Part shown: piece by piece, positions 52,801-64,000 of the stretch
Numbering within the stretch: the stretch's first letter is position 1
Layout of the letters: the number at the start of each line of letters is the position of its first letter
Assembly: GCA_031216445.1 (NCBI GenBank)
Contig: CM062202.1
Location: forward strand, 14,976,501-15,040,500
Source of the DNA: Lateolabrax maculatus
Lineage: Eukaryota > Chordata > Actinopteri > Acropomatiformes > Lateolabracidae
Reading direction: 5' to 3'
DNA: 64,000 nt
Made by a program: the position numbers and the translations under genes
Notes under the pieces: model-generated
The model's database searches: none
The model's input: the letters and a program-made list of their open reading frames with translations, nothing else
What the model was told of the DNA's origin: nothing

Positions 52801-54494
52801 TCATCCATAACATTAGCATTCAGTTAGTGTAAAAAAAAGTGTGACTTGTACTAAATTTAATTAGTTTTAGTAATAGAAAATCTGAGGCAATTTTATTGAC
52901 ATTAAACTCAACATTTAAGAGGCCAAAAGTGTCTAAAAGTAACTGAGGAGAAATTGTATTGACTTATTATATGTTTTCAACCACTGATCTGGTCTCCTGA
53001 TTGAGTTACATGTAAAAGCAGATGCTACAAGGTTGATAAGGGTAAACACAGGCCTATTTTAGTTAATGATCTATACAGCCTAGTGACATTACGCAGTCAT
53101 GTACATGCTCATTTATAGCAAAACAAGAGGACATTCAGCTTTTACAATACAACCTTTATTTTGTATTACGTTTCACACCACAGATATGAAAGAAAACACC
53201 CATTTCATTCTACTGGAAGACGTCACAGCAAGACAAATGAGTCAATTTGGTTTTATGCTATGGAAGAACAAAATGTTAATATTATGGTTCACGTGATGAG
53301 AGGGAACTTACTTGAGTTAGAAAATTAAATCAAGCATAGTGACTGTTTGCTATCAAGGGATTAGAAGCCGGGGCTTTCCAGTTGAGGAATGGTCTCCCTA
53401 TGCAATGTCTTTCCTAAATAGTTACAGTTATCATAATGAGAACAATATGTTGTATTGTATTGTGAACTCTTGAGCTTGTCTAATATTGTCAAGGTTCTGT
53501 TAGATCTCATGTTTGTATTTGTTTTTTTATTTCTATAGATTAGTCTCAACATATTGCTTGCGTTTCCCATATAACATACTTGCAACCTTTCAAAACAGAA
53601 CTGATGCAGCATTGTGCAATCATGTCCTAGCATGTAAAAAAAAAAAAAAAAACCCAGTGGAATATCTTGGCGTTGTGCAGTAAATCACTTAGTCACCAAA
53701 GTAGAAAAAAAAAACAACTACCTGGAAGCCACCATCAGCAGGAATGCTCCTATAAGCTTGTGTTTGTGTGAGCATGTATGAGTGTGAGTGCCCCTCCCTA
53801 TATTTCAATGCAACTGAGGCAAGAAACAGAACAGAAACAAGTAGCACGAGGTAACCACAGCACACACACATACACCTAAGCACAGAAACACATACTACAA
53901 ACACACATGCCACCGCTGCCATTTGCTGCCCTTACCACTGTGTTAATTTACCGGCATGACGGGAAGAAAAAGTCTGATCGAAAGTAGAAGGAAAATAAGA
54001 AGGACGGGGAGAATTTTTCCTCACCCTGTAGACAGCCTCAAAATTATCCCAAGTATCTAATGCTGTCAGGTTTATAGTTAGGTAAGTTATTTATATCTAG
54101 CCGCAATTATTATTAGCTGAACATGAGAGGCCTGTTTGGCTTCAGTAGGCCTGTCAGTCTGTCCATCTGTCTGCGTAAGAGGACAGGGAGTTGTGATTCT
54201 TTAAAACATGGATACAACATTATATCACATTAGTTAAAATAAAACTGAAAATTAATGAAATAAAAATCATTTTGATTAAACACTCAAACAATTAATTTAG
54301 GGAAAATTTAACTGTTTAAATAAAAACAAATTGAATGGCTATTTAACTGTATGCAACTCAGGGCTCTGATGCAACTAGTGACATGGATACACATGTAGAG
54401 GGTTAAAATGTGGGAATACTCTTTGCAGTGGACAGAAAGTACAGTGAGAACAGTGAGATCGGTAAATTGTAATGAAACTATGGTCAAATGTTTC
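52801..54494. other. non-coding stretch, nothing recognised
   Basis: No supported gene. A poly-A run lies at about 53636-53652. Confidence 0.55.
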
Positions 54495-54820
54495 TTGAAG
54501 CAGAAGTGGGAAGTTACTTTCTGCATTTACAATATTTGCTTAGGTATTGTACATAATTCTAATGTTCTGTTTCTTCAGGTGTACTTCTCATGGTGTGATA
54601 TATGTAGATACTCTGCTTCTTATCAAAATACAAAAAGACATGACATTCAAAACAGTAGATCTCACGGATTGAGTATATGATGTAGGCACTTACAGTGCCC
54701 TCGGACCACCTACAACATTAAGATACTTCTTCGTGCATCAAGTAACAGTCTGAGCTGAACTGCTACTTCTACATAGGATATTTAAGAACTTTTTACTCCT
54801 AATATTTACTAAGTAAAATA
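54495..54820 (+). repeat. teleost 'acttaagtaaa'-type repeat, copy 3 (strongly decayed)
   Basis: 'agaagtgggaagttactttc' at the left and 'ccacctacaacattaagata', 'cttcttcgtgcatcaa', 'ttactaagtaaaat' at the right follow the motif order of copies 1 and 2, with heavy divergence between. Confidence 0.4.
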
Positions 54821-56800
54821 TTAGTATTCATGAGCTCATTCGCTCCTCAGTACTTTTGTGTACCTTCCTGCGCAGTTTGAGAATCTTTGTGTATTTTGTG
54901 TTTTGCCCTAAGGTTGAGTCTAGCATTTTTTCTAGTGGCACCATTCTTCTGTTTACCACTGTCACACGTTACCACTTGGTAATCAATATTGCAGTGACTT
55001 TTCTCCACTTGCACAACATCTATTAGAATGTACGCGTCGTCATTGCCAGGATTAAATGTGACTCATGTGAGTGGGTGACACATGCATCAGCATCACTGCA
55101 GAAAATAATGAAGTCTCCTGAGTTGCTGATATCAGCACAACAGTCTTGTAGAAACGAAAAACGGATGCTGATTGCTATACTAACATACATCAGGTGATAT
55201 GTTTATTTGTTGGTCATTTATTGGAGTTTCACCACCACGTCAGAGGGCTCTTTCTCTTAGTCTTTTTACTTCACTCTCGCCCCCATTATCCCACATATCT
55301 GACGGCTATATCACAATAATCTCTCATCACACTGTGTTTGTCAAGTTTTTAATTTAATTAATGAATCATCAATACATACAGCAATGCAGGTTGGGTCAAA
55401 TAAACACACAGCTCAGCTCAGATAATAAAACTATTATAAGCTGCATAATTGATTTAACGTGTATTTACAGGCTACTAGAAATGAGTGTGTGACAAATATA
55501 TAGACATGAAAGTCAGATGACACTGTGAAAACGGCCCTTGAAATAAATCTGGGAAATAATTAGTGAGTGTGTATTCAGTTCTACCCTACAAAATAATCCA
55601 GGATCACACACCATACACTCACACACACATACCTACACACTATGTTACTGTAATACGTTCTTGTGGGGGGAACAGCTGCCACGCTCCTCTGAATTCCTGT
55701 GAGAAGGAAAACAAAAAAAAAAAAAAAAAACATAAGTGCTGCTGCAGCGCTCACCATAGAAACTACTGGTAAAAAAAAAAACCCACAACAATCTTCTGCT
55801 AATAACATCAGTTCATTTAACAATTGAAGATAAAAAGCACACATAGCCTTATTTCTGTTGTGGGCCATAAAATTAAAAGTGGTAGGAGGGTGTGAATCTT
55901 CCATAAAAACATCATCAAAAAATGTGCTTGGTATGGTTAATGGAAACATTTAAAAATAAATAAAGAGTGCGTAAATAACACAAAGAGTGTTGAGCATAAA
56001 AGGATTGAACACAAAATAAAAGTATATAGTTTCTAATGTACATACAGACGATGTGAGTCCAGAGTTTAGGTTAATTCTGTTTAGAGTGTTTATTTTTTCT
56101 CACGTCTATCTCGTTTTCAGCCCAGAGGTTTTTGTCTCTTACAGATCAATGCTTACATTGGTTGTGTTCTGGTAACTGTTGTACTCTTTCAGTGCTTTGA
56201 TGGACTATTGTGGTAATCACAACAGAAACTGAAGGAAGTAAGGGGAAGTATAGATGTATGTATTCTGGTAAATACATACAACTGTCTGTAGGTAGAAACA
56301 CTCAGAAACTTCATGTGATAAGGGGCAAGATGATTTAACACTTCCTGACAACATACCATTAGTCATAGGAAGGTATATACTGTAAATGTATGATCACGTG
56401 CCTGAGTACATGTTAAGACGTTTGCCACATGAAATCTCTGCCTTACTTGTTAACGTGGAAAGAAAAGGATCAGGTCGAAACAAACAGCCTTCTTTGCCAC
56501 TTCACATCTGGGTGTTTCGGATCCTAAAAAAAAAAAAAAAATCACAGATCTGGAATGATTTATCACTCTCTGCAGAAAATCTCTCAACATTCATAAGTAT
56601 GGACACGAACAAAATAAGAATAAACAAAAACATGTTAAGATTACTCTTGGCCTAGATGGAGAGCATTCATGACAGCTATGTAAATAAGCCAGTTTGCTTT
56701 CACATGCCTATGAAACTGAAAAATTTCACACAGCTAGCTAAAAATACACAGTTCTCTTTCTTTTCTTTTTTTTCCTTCTTTTTTTTTTTTTTTCTTGTTG
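54821..56800. other. upstream flank of the TTP gene, nothing coding
   Basis: No supported gene. It holds A/T homopolymers at 55711-55730, 56526-56540 and 56761-56793, the last lying directly upstream of the promoter region of the zinc-finger gene. Enhancers may exist here but cannot be read by eye. Confidence 0.5.
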
Positions 56801-56844
56801 TTGTTTTCGTACCCGCCCTTCTCTGAGCTCACTGTGAAACCTGA

Positions 56845-56926
56845 GGTGGAGGGAGGGTCATCCGGGAACATAGCAAGTGGAAACTCCTCCCAACCCCTGG
56901 GAGGGGTTTCCAGTTTTTCTATAAAG
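56845..56926 (+). promoter_or_regulatory. TATA-box core promoter with paired kappaB-type sites
   Basis: TATAAAG lies at 56920-56926, about 105 bases upstream of the ATG, which predicts transcription starting near 56950. Directly upstream is an inverted repeat: GGAAACTCCTCCC (56879-56891) and GGGAGGGGTTTCC (56899-56911), paired at 12 of 13 positions. The sites TGGAAACTCC (+ strand, 56878-56887) and TGGAAACCCC (- strand, 56912-56903) each fit the RelA/c-Rel-type consensus HGGARNYYCC. ATCCGGGAA at about 56860-56868 is one base away from a STAT site. TTP genes are immediate-early and cytokine-inducible, so such sites are plausible. Binding itself is inference. Confidence 0.65.
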
Positions 56927-56949
56927 ATCAGGCTGCGCAGCACAGAGTT

Positions 56950-57028
56950 AACAACTCTGGACACAGAAATCAAAGAGTCAAACGTGGATCAGAGCTCAAG
57001 CTTCTTCTTTTGGCCAAAGGGGTACAGC
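56950..57028 (+). other. zfp36: predicted 5'UTR of zfp36
   Basis: The start is inferred from the TATA box position. The region has no upstream ATG in the frame of the main protein. ATG at 57029 has A at -3, a good initiation context. A perfect short inverted repeat AGAGTTAACAACTCT sits at the expected start site (about 56944-56958). Confidence 0.5.
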
Positions 57029-58920
57029 ATGTCCGAAATGCTTGACGACATTTTCACAAAGGTGAGTCGAAGTTTATGAATTTTCACTTTGTTTTGGACG
57101 AACAGCCATCATAAAGTGGGAGTGGGTTAGCTTTGTGACACCTTTCCCAAAGTGTTTGTTTATTTTATTTTCATTCCTGCTCATTTTGAATCTCTGATTT
57201 GATAGTAAATTCCATTTGAGCGGAGTTTAGTCAGAGAGGATTTCTTCAGTTTCAAGAGATAATGAGATAAGGAAGACAGTGCTTGGTTGTTTGTTACTTG
57301 AATTCCAGTCTTCAACTAGCAGGATATTCATGAGAAATAAACAACAGTCAAAAAACTGGGATTACTGGGTACTTGAATTATTTACATTTAATTTGTATTT
57401 TTGGATTTCATATAAATGACAGATAAAGGTTTTGTAACTTCTAGTACTGCACAGTTTTTTTTTCATGATTGCTTTCTTAATCTTAAACTCTTAAATATGA
57501 ACCTGCTCTAGAATAATTATATAATTATAATGATCTTTTATTGAATAAAAGACTCTTACTTGAAACAGATTTGTTGTAGAAAGTAGGATTGAACAGGAAA
57601 ATGTTGATGAAATGTTGAACATGCAGTATATTGCTTTGAAATGAGTAGTATCTATGTCTGTATGTTAACTATGCCAACCATTTGTAACAGAACTTTCTGA
57701 ACCGGGCCCTGGATGATGCCTTGCTCCCGCCACAGTCTCAACTCAAAGTCCCAGGGCAGAGTCGGCTGAACCGGTCAACTTCCTTCTTCTCTCCCCCCTC
57801 CCTCCCTGAATCCTCGAGCAACAGCTTGAGCACCGAGCATGTTAACAATGACGACAGCGGCAGCCCTTTCTGGCCAACCAACATCTGGAGCCAGGGCCCT
57901 GTCTCCAAACCGAAACAGCTCCCCTTCAGGCCCGACCGCTCCATGAGCCTGACGGAGTCCAGCAGCAGCCTGCTCTCCTCGTTTGGACAGCTGAAGAACC
58001 TGGAGGCTTTCCCCCCTGCTACTACTGTGGCTCCACCACCGGGCTTCCCTCCCTCATCTTCCCTCCCAGCCCAGGTTCAACCAATGGTGTCCCCCAATCG
58101 TTACAAGACAGAGCTGTGCCGTGGCTTCCAGGAGACTGGCACCTGCAAGTATGGCAGTAAGTGCCAGTTTGCCCACGGCGAGGCAGAGCTGCGCGGACTG
58201 TACCGCCACCCCAAGTACAAGACGGAGCCCTGCAGAACCTTCTACAACTTTGGCTACTGCCCCTACGGCTCGCGCTGCCACTTCATCCATGAGGACAGAA
58301 TCAGCGGAGGTCCGTTACTGTCTGCCAAATTCCAGAACCAGCAGCAACCAAATCCCACAAATCGCCACCAGCTCCGCCAGAGTGTCAGCTTCGCCGGGTT
58401 CATGGGCTCCTCGCGCAGCTCACCCCCTCCGTCTTTCCATTCTTCCCTCAATGACCCTAACCTGGGGTTCAGCCGTGCTCCCTCTGTTTCTCCACCTCCT
58501 GCTGATCTCCTCTCCCCAGTGTTTGGTGACTCCCTGCAGCGGGATGCAGCAGCATTCCAGTTCGGCAACCATCAGACCCGCGCCAGCACTGAAGACATCC
58601 ACAACATTCCTCTCATCCTGGAGCCAAAGGCCCCACGCTGTGTGTGTGGCCATGGAAATAACTTTAACAGCAACAACAGCAGAGTCTTTGCCAGCGTGGA
58701 GGACGGGCACCACCAGGACAGCACCAAGCTGTTTCCTGGTGCTGGAGGCCACGGAGGATTCGGGAAGACTGCTGGACTCCAGCGTTTCTCCTCGGAGGAC
58801 TCCCTGGAGGACAGCTACAGCAGCAGCAGCGGAGGTTCCAGTGGAACCGAGTCTCCAACGTTCGACGGATCGGCCACCAAGAGGCTGACTGTGTTTGAAC
58901 GTCTGTCCCTGTCTGACTAA
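57029..58920 (+). CDS. zfp36: tristetraprolin-family mRNA decay activator (ZFP36), joined 57029-57061 and 57691-58920
   Basis: TTP binds UUAUUUAUU-type AU-rich elements in 3'UTRs of cytokine and growth-factor mRNAs and recruits CCR4-NOT to deadenylate them, mainly in the cytoplasm. Exon 1 encodes MSEMLDDIFTK; exon 2 continues NFLNRALDD, giving 420 residues (human TTP is somewhat over 320). Two CCCH fingers are complete: C154-C163-C169-H173 and C192-C201-C207-H211, each CX8CX5CX3H, with the family's 18-residue linker. Lead-ins are RYKTELC and KYKTEPC. RSTS (39-42) and RQSVS (240-244) match the MK2/14-3-3 sites. PPP motifs stand at 126-128, 256-258 and 279-281. The C-terminus KRLTVFERLSLSD is the CNOT1-binding motif. 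The proline motifs and flanking phospho-sites favour TTP itself over ZFP36L1/L2. The hydrophobic N-terminus may be an export signal. The start is the first in-frame ATG. Confidence 0.93.
57062..57690 (+). other. zfp36: single intron of zfp36, phase 0
   Basis: The donor is AAG|GTGAGT at 57061/57062 and the acceptor is tttgtaacag|AAC ending at 57690. Removing the 629 bases joins codon K11 to N12 without changing frame. A single intron after a very short first coding exon is the standard structure of ZFP36-family genes. In mammals this intron is known to contribute to induced expression; I cannot identify elements here by eye. Confidence 0.9.
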
Positions 58921-59998
58921 ATGGATCCAAAGGGAAAGAACAGAAGAGAACTGACACCTTGTTAACTATGTCTGTTTATCTGGACTTTCTTCAGAACCAG
59001 AACTGATCAGGATACTCTTGATTACACAATAACACTTAAAGTTCTTAATTTATGTTTGTAAAAAGGAACTCTTGGATAAACTACACATACAAGGTGATTT
59101 TAATACCCACATGTTATCAGACTCTATTTTTATACTTAAAAATATTGTGTAGCCTATTAGACCTTTATATGTGGTCTTCCATAAAAATTAACTCTTCTGC
59201 AGGACAGTACCAGTAAATACTCTGGTTTGTAGTTACCATAAATCTGTAGTGATCAAAATGACTTATCTTTAGTGATAATCATTCCTGTGCCTTAAAGATT
59301 CTCCCTGCCTTATAGGCCATTTACTCTCGGTGCCACAAACAGTATGTTTGATTCAGTAGCCTTAATCAGTGAGACCTGACATGTGTCATTGATGTCATTT
59401 TATCTGTGATATGCACTTTACAGCTGATTCAAATGGGAGAAACCGTCAAGTATCCCAGTAGCATTCAACCAAAGCTTCATCCTTCATTCTGCTCTGTAAG
59501 TGAATGTGTGTGTTTGCATGTATGTCTGTACATATGCGTGCGTGGGTGTATGTGTGTCATTTTTCTGAGACCTGGGGTGCAAGGTGAAAGATCAAAGTGT
59601 GCTAATAGATAAATGTATGTCAGTGACTTTAGATTTGAACATCTGTATCCTGACACACTTTAAGAAATTTAGTTCTGTAAAACATTCTGTTATGTTTGAT
59701 AGTTTGTAAATTGCACCCCATATTTTGTTGTCCCCTGTTTGTTTGACAACCTGGTTCAGGGACTTTAACACCGCAGTATTCCTTTCGGTTATTGGTTGCC
59801 TTGTGTTGTTTAACTTAAACTAATATATTTATTATTATATTTATTTGTGTTTAAAGAAAAGAAATGTATTTTGTACTTTATTTATGGAGAAATATGCAAG
59901 GTCTGTGAAATACCAATGTGAGAAAAAGCAGTAAAAAAGAGAATCTTATATTTTTAATTGCCTGAAAAGGACAAAATAAATTTCTGAATAATGAAATG
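58921..59998 (+). other. zfp36: 3'UTR of zfp36 with AU-rich elements
   Basis: AT-rich sequence runs from the stop codon to the poly(A) signal. ATTTA pentamers occur at 59048-59052, 59319-59323, 59667-59671, 59827-59831, 59839-59843 and 59880-59884. The last three are clustered within 60 bases and lie in extended contexts (TATTTATT, TATTTATTT, TTATTTATG) close to the preferred TTP-binding nonamer. TTP is known to bind its own mRNA in mammals, so autoregulation is expected. A (TG)-rich patch lies at about 59506-59560. Confidence 0.8.
59975..59980 (+). terminator. zfp36: poly(A) signal AATAAA of zfp36
   Basis: AATAAA is followed about 20 bases later by a G/T-rich downstream element (tgtgtgctgttcttgttg, 60000-60017), so cleavage is expected near 59995-60000. 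No better signal occurs between the stop codon and here. Confidence 0.8.
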
Positions 59999-60005
59999 AA
60001 TGTGT

Positions 60006-63000
60006 GCTGTTCTTGTTGACTCATGTTTTATTCAGTAAGAATTAAATGCTTTCTCATCTTGCCCATACAAGATGCCTTCTGAGTAAAATATATAGGACAC
60101 TTACATAACTTATTGATTATACATTAATTATAACTCACATCTTCACATGTACAGTTTAGTAACTTAGTCACCCATAGTACCTTGTAGACATTTGAGGGAA
60201 ATTTAATGGTAAGAATAAGGGTATGGTTAGGGGTATACTTTGCCTTAAATGTGGGATGTTATTAATACCAACATAAAATTTAATTGATGTGTTGACACAG
60301 TCAACAATATTGTCCCTACTGTATGTTGTAAATAGTAACTGGTTTCAAAAGAAATTATAATTTTTAACCACTCAAGGAAACAGAACCACGTTTTAATTAG
60401 TGGCTGGGGATCAATTATTTTAACTAAACTGATTTCTCCTGAAGGTTGTGAATCAGTTCAACATAAATCAGGACAACATACTCTATGTCAGCCTCTCACA
60501 TATAGTTTGTCCATAAGGTCCAGTTTCACTTCCTTGAGTTCAGAATATTTCTGCAATTACAAGACTTAGTTTTATACACCTATCTTGTTCAATTGCAGGT
60601 TACATACACAGAAAGAGAGAAAGAAGGGCCTATTGCATGTGGAACTCTGTCCTGTCCTATGTTTCTCTCTCCTACTGTGTTTTATGGCATACAGTGTCTT
60701 TGTTGTGTATACAGTCCAGTCGAAAGCATTTGGTTCACCTCACAAACAGTGGTGTGTATACACATTATTACACAACTTTTCAATCCCAGGTAAAAGCTGC
60801 AATGCTTTGACACAAGTAGTCATGCCATTTGCAGTGATTCTCCAAACTGGTGCAGCAATAAACAGATTTGGATCTCTACAAACAGAGTTACAAATACACG
60901 AATAGGTGCCGCACACGATTTAAAACAAAACATGTATGTTTAAATAAGGTCCCACAGTATACATTGAATATCAGGTCCAAAACTACAACAAGGGTCAAGG
61001 GCAGGTACCAGTGTTGGGAGTTCACAAGCAAGCTCTATGATTGAGAAATCTGAAATGGGAATTCGAGAAACTTCTTATATTTCAGATCAAGTAGTGATTG
61101 GGCCAGATGGAGCATGGTCAGAGAGGAGACCAATAACCAAAGGACAGAATTACTCAATTGTATGATAGAATCAGTTTGGAGTAAATGTCAGAGATACCAA
61201 AAGGTATATAAATATACACCTGGAACTCTGTTAGCAGGAGGAAAGAATTCGCTGAAGGCATTACGGATCCACATCCTTGTTAAACAACATCCTTGCATCT
61301 AAGAATTAAGTTTAACATGCAATTTTGTGATCTTTGAAATGTTGAAAAAGCAACATCCCTATATGGAAGTCACTGGGGTTTCACGGTTGAAAATAGCCTA
61401 CCTGGCCACACGTGGGATAATTTGACCTTAAGCATTGACACACACTCCTCAGCCAACTCATCCAGTTGAGCTTGAGTAAAACAATGGGGAAGAATGGGGG
61501 GAAATCCCAAATCATATCTTGTGTATTAATCGTCTTTTTTTTCTGGGACCATAACATGTGGAGAACATTATGAGGTTACACGTAATGCTCTCTCTTTACT
61601 GGAAATGTTCAGCTGCTCCCATTGCCAGCTTTCAAACGATTCTACTGATCACCTCTGCTTCCTGAGCTGAATTACCATTGTTCACAGTCCAAGTGATAGA
61701 AAACATTGGATTGTGTAAGGCCCATTTACAAGTTAAGCAGAAGTTCATGAAAATACCCTGTTGCAATTTCCCCTTTATCCTCCCAGTGCGTGCCTGTGTT
61801 GAGCAACCAGACACCACAGCCACCACCCTGCATACTGTCAAAGCACTGGATTCTGTGCGGCAAGACTGTTATCAGGAAAAAGACAAAAAGAGCACTTGTG
61901 ACAGTAAATGGTATCTGAGACACAGACACAAACAAATGACACTTTATTTGACACAAATTGGACAATGAATTTTGTCTGAAATGTGCTTGATACTTACTCT
62001 AAACCTACAACATTGTAAAACAATAACTAATGTTTGCTGTGCATGATCCCAATTCTGCTGTTAACCCTTTTGTGAAGTGTTGTATTTTGATCAAACTTTT
62101 AAGCAGATGACGATTTGCAACAGACATTTGAAGTAACTTTGCCAGGTCTGGATGGATAACATAAATATGAGTCAGAGGACTGAGATTCCCAAGGAACATG
62201 TCGGGGCTGACTGTTTAGGAACTTCAGAGCCTAAGGTATGGAAAGTTTTTTTTTTTTTTTTTACAAAGCTACAAGGTTGGCTGCTTTCAAGTAACTTGTA
62301 TGTTACCAAGTAACTCCCTCTTAATCTGTAACAAACATGTTTTGGTTTTATACCTCAGGTGTTTGTTTCAGTTCAAATTAACTCTTGTATTTTTGGTTCT
62401 GGTTCATTTGGGCTGGTTTCAACACTGTCAGGGGTCTCGATCCACTTCTGCACAAACTCTGGTGTGGTTTGTTTGTGGTGAGAACATATGGTGGCCCAAC
62501 CACAAGACAGTGTGATAATGGATATGTGACACTTGTATGAACTAAAAAGCTAGAGTGTGGAATTTCACAATGGATGTGTGTGTAAATCCCCTACATACTG
62601 CAATTATCCAAGATAATTTGGTACCATGGTAACATGTCAACATGTAAAGATGTGTGCAGGGATTTTCCATAATATTCAGAGAGTGAAAATCTGACCATTT
62701 CCTCCTTCCATTGTTTGGCGATCAATTATTTAATAATTTAACTTAAAATAAAATCCAACAGTAAAATTCTTTCTTTTCTTTTTGGTTTGGTCATTCCAAT
62801 AGTATACCGTCCCTAATACATACTAACACCATACAATAGCCTGCTCAAATCTGATGCATGGGGGTAATGTAACAAAAAATGAACAGGCAAACACATACAT
62901 AGATACAACAGAATAAAGAGTGTGCATGCCAACTGTAAGTGAAAGTGAAAAAGTAAAGTGGTTCAATTCCAATAAATAAAGTAGTACATTAGAAAACTTT

Positions 63001-64000
63001 TATTAATCCAAAAATAAAAAGATTGTAGTTGACCAGGTCTCCAACCTACATCCCCCATCCACTCACCTATATCTAATTTTCCCATTTTTTTCACTCGCAT
63101 CCCAATTCTTACAGATGATATCCAATTCCAGTCTGGACTAATAATGCTCATGATCAATTATTTCTTTATTTGCTTCATTTTGCTTTTGACCACTAAAAAA
63201 GACGAAAAAAGGAACAAGTCACAAGTTGTATGTTCAGTACTTGAATCGTTTATACATTGATGTTGTGTTTTTTATTCTTTGGTTCAAGGAACCAAACTAC
63301 ACACTTAGGGGCTTTCAGTGATTTTAATGTCTTATTGTTTATCTACGCTTCTACACCAGTGTTGATCAAAGTATACAGTACACAGGGATATAAAGATATA
63401 CACATGCATAGGAGTAGATTTAGACACACACTAAACCTCAGCCATGGCTACTTCTGTGTATTGTGTCTTTAAACCTTGTTCCCCTTTGGACCAATGGCAG
63501 GATGTGTTGCTATGGCGATGGACAATGACCACAAAAAGTAAACAGCAAAGACAAAAAGAAGGGATCAGTGCTTGTTTGCGTGTTCACAAATATTAACTTC
63601 CCAGTTTGTTCTATAAGACCAGACTGGTTAAAGTTCAACAAACTGCGCAGCTCTTATCTGACAAGACGAAAATCCTGAAAAGGAAGCTCAAATTAAATAA
63701 AAGGTTAAAACAAGCATGTGATGTTGCTCACAAAGGACTCTTTAACTCTGATCTTTTGTTATTTTTTGTTAATATCACCTCAACCCCCTGATCCAACCAT
63801 TGCAACAGGTCGTTATTAACACAGGCCTAACATTACCACCACCTTCTGTAGAACTGTTAATAATCAACCACAAAGCTGCTGCTGTCAAAACTCTCTTTAC
63901 CCAAGTAAACTGGTCATGAGCACTGTGCACACAACATATGAACACACACACACACACACACAAACCCTAGAGATAAAGTTCAACCCTGGGAGGACATCTA
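60006..64000. other. downstream non-coding stretch, nothing recognised
   Basis: No supported gene. Open frames are at most 106 codons and unrecognised. One at 61678-61968 has a better-looking segment (TTATTLHTVKALDSVRQDCY) after a pyrimidine-leaning stretch but shows no family match and no splice pairing I trust. A poly-T run lies at about 62247-62262 and (CA)n at 63943-63962. Confidence 0.5.

Noticed and set aside
58121..58888. A 255-codon open frame on the + strand inside zfp36 exon 2
   Set aside because: It lies in another frame of the same G/C-rich coding exon, has no family features (A, S, T and R rich), and the true frame contains both zinc fingers.
57721..58920. A zfp36 start at codon TTG 57721
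   Set aside because: Not an ATG. Exon 2 continues in frame upstream to a clear splice acceptor, and exon 1 supplies an ATG in good context.
58054..58957. Several - strand open frames opposite zfp36
   Set aside because: They are shadows of the conserved + strand coding sequence.
61678..61968. Frame containing TTATTLHTVKALDSVRQDCY, briefly considered as a histone-like fragment
   Set aside because: It does not align with histone H4 or any other family I know when read through.
1..64000. tRNA, rRNA, known microRNA and CRISPR features
   Set aside because: I looked for B-box-like GGTTCRANTCC motifs, well-known microRNA seeds with hairpins, and regularly spaced direct repeats, and found none I can support.

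Overview
This window looks like nuclear DNA of a ray-finned (teleost) fish. The base composition is AT-rich, dinucleotide and purine tracts are plentiful, and several interspersed repeats match families I know from teleost genomes. The one complete gene has a short 629-bp intron. I see no bacterial-style gene organisation, no CRISPR array, and no rRNA or tRNA gene.

The one gene I can establish is a tristetraprolin (TTP/ZFP36-family) gene on the + strand at about 56.9-60.0 kb. It has a TATA-box promoter and an 11-codon first coding exon (57029-57061). A 629-bp intron follows, then a second exon (57691-58920) that gives a 420-residue protein. The 3'UTR contains several AU-rich pentamers and ends at a clear AATAAA. 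The protein has two CCCH zinc fingers, two conserved RSTS/RQSVS phospho-site contexts, three short proline motifs where mammalian TTP has tetraprolines, and a C-terminal CNOT1-binding motif. Promoter, single intron and self-binding AU-rich 3'UTR together give the usual layout of an immediate-early, self-limiting regulator of inflammatory mRNA decay.

The 56 kb upstream and 4 kb downstream hold no gene I can support with confidence. The extreme left edge (1-43) may be the last codons of a gene that starts outside the window, with a 3'UTR to about 735. Weak exon-like candidates lie at 36999-37163, 46904-46950 and 40236-40418 (the last on the - strand, in a CpG-richer patch). The rest is intergenic or intronic DNA holding mobile-element remains. 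These are an intact 433-bp solo LTR with a 5-bp target-site duplication (8207-8639), a 540-bp MITE-like element (5466-6008), a 101-bp foldback MITE (29121-29221), a decayed LINE 3' end (21171-21460, - strand), and two or three copies each of several degraded teleost repeats. There are also microsatellites, a 28-base G run, long purine or pyrimidine tracts, and a near-perfect hairpin at 49239-49285.

I found no convincing previously undescribed multi-gene system. The strongest unexplained signals are a 13-bp inverted repeat carrying two opposed kappaB-type sites next to the TATA box of the TTP gene, the replacement of all three TTP tetraprolines by triprolines, and the 49.2-kb hairpin.
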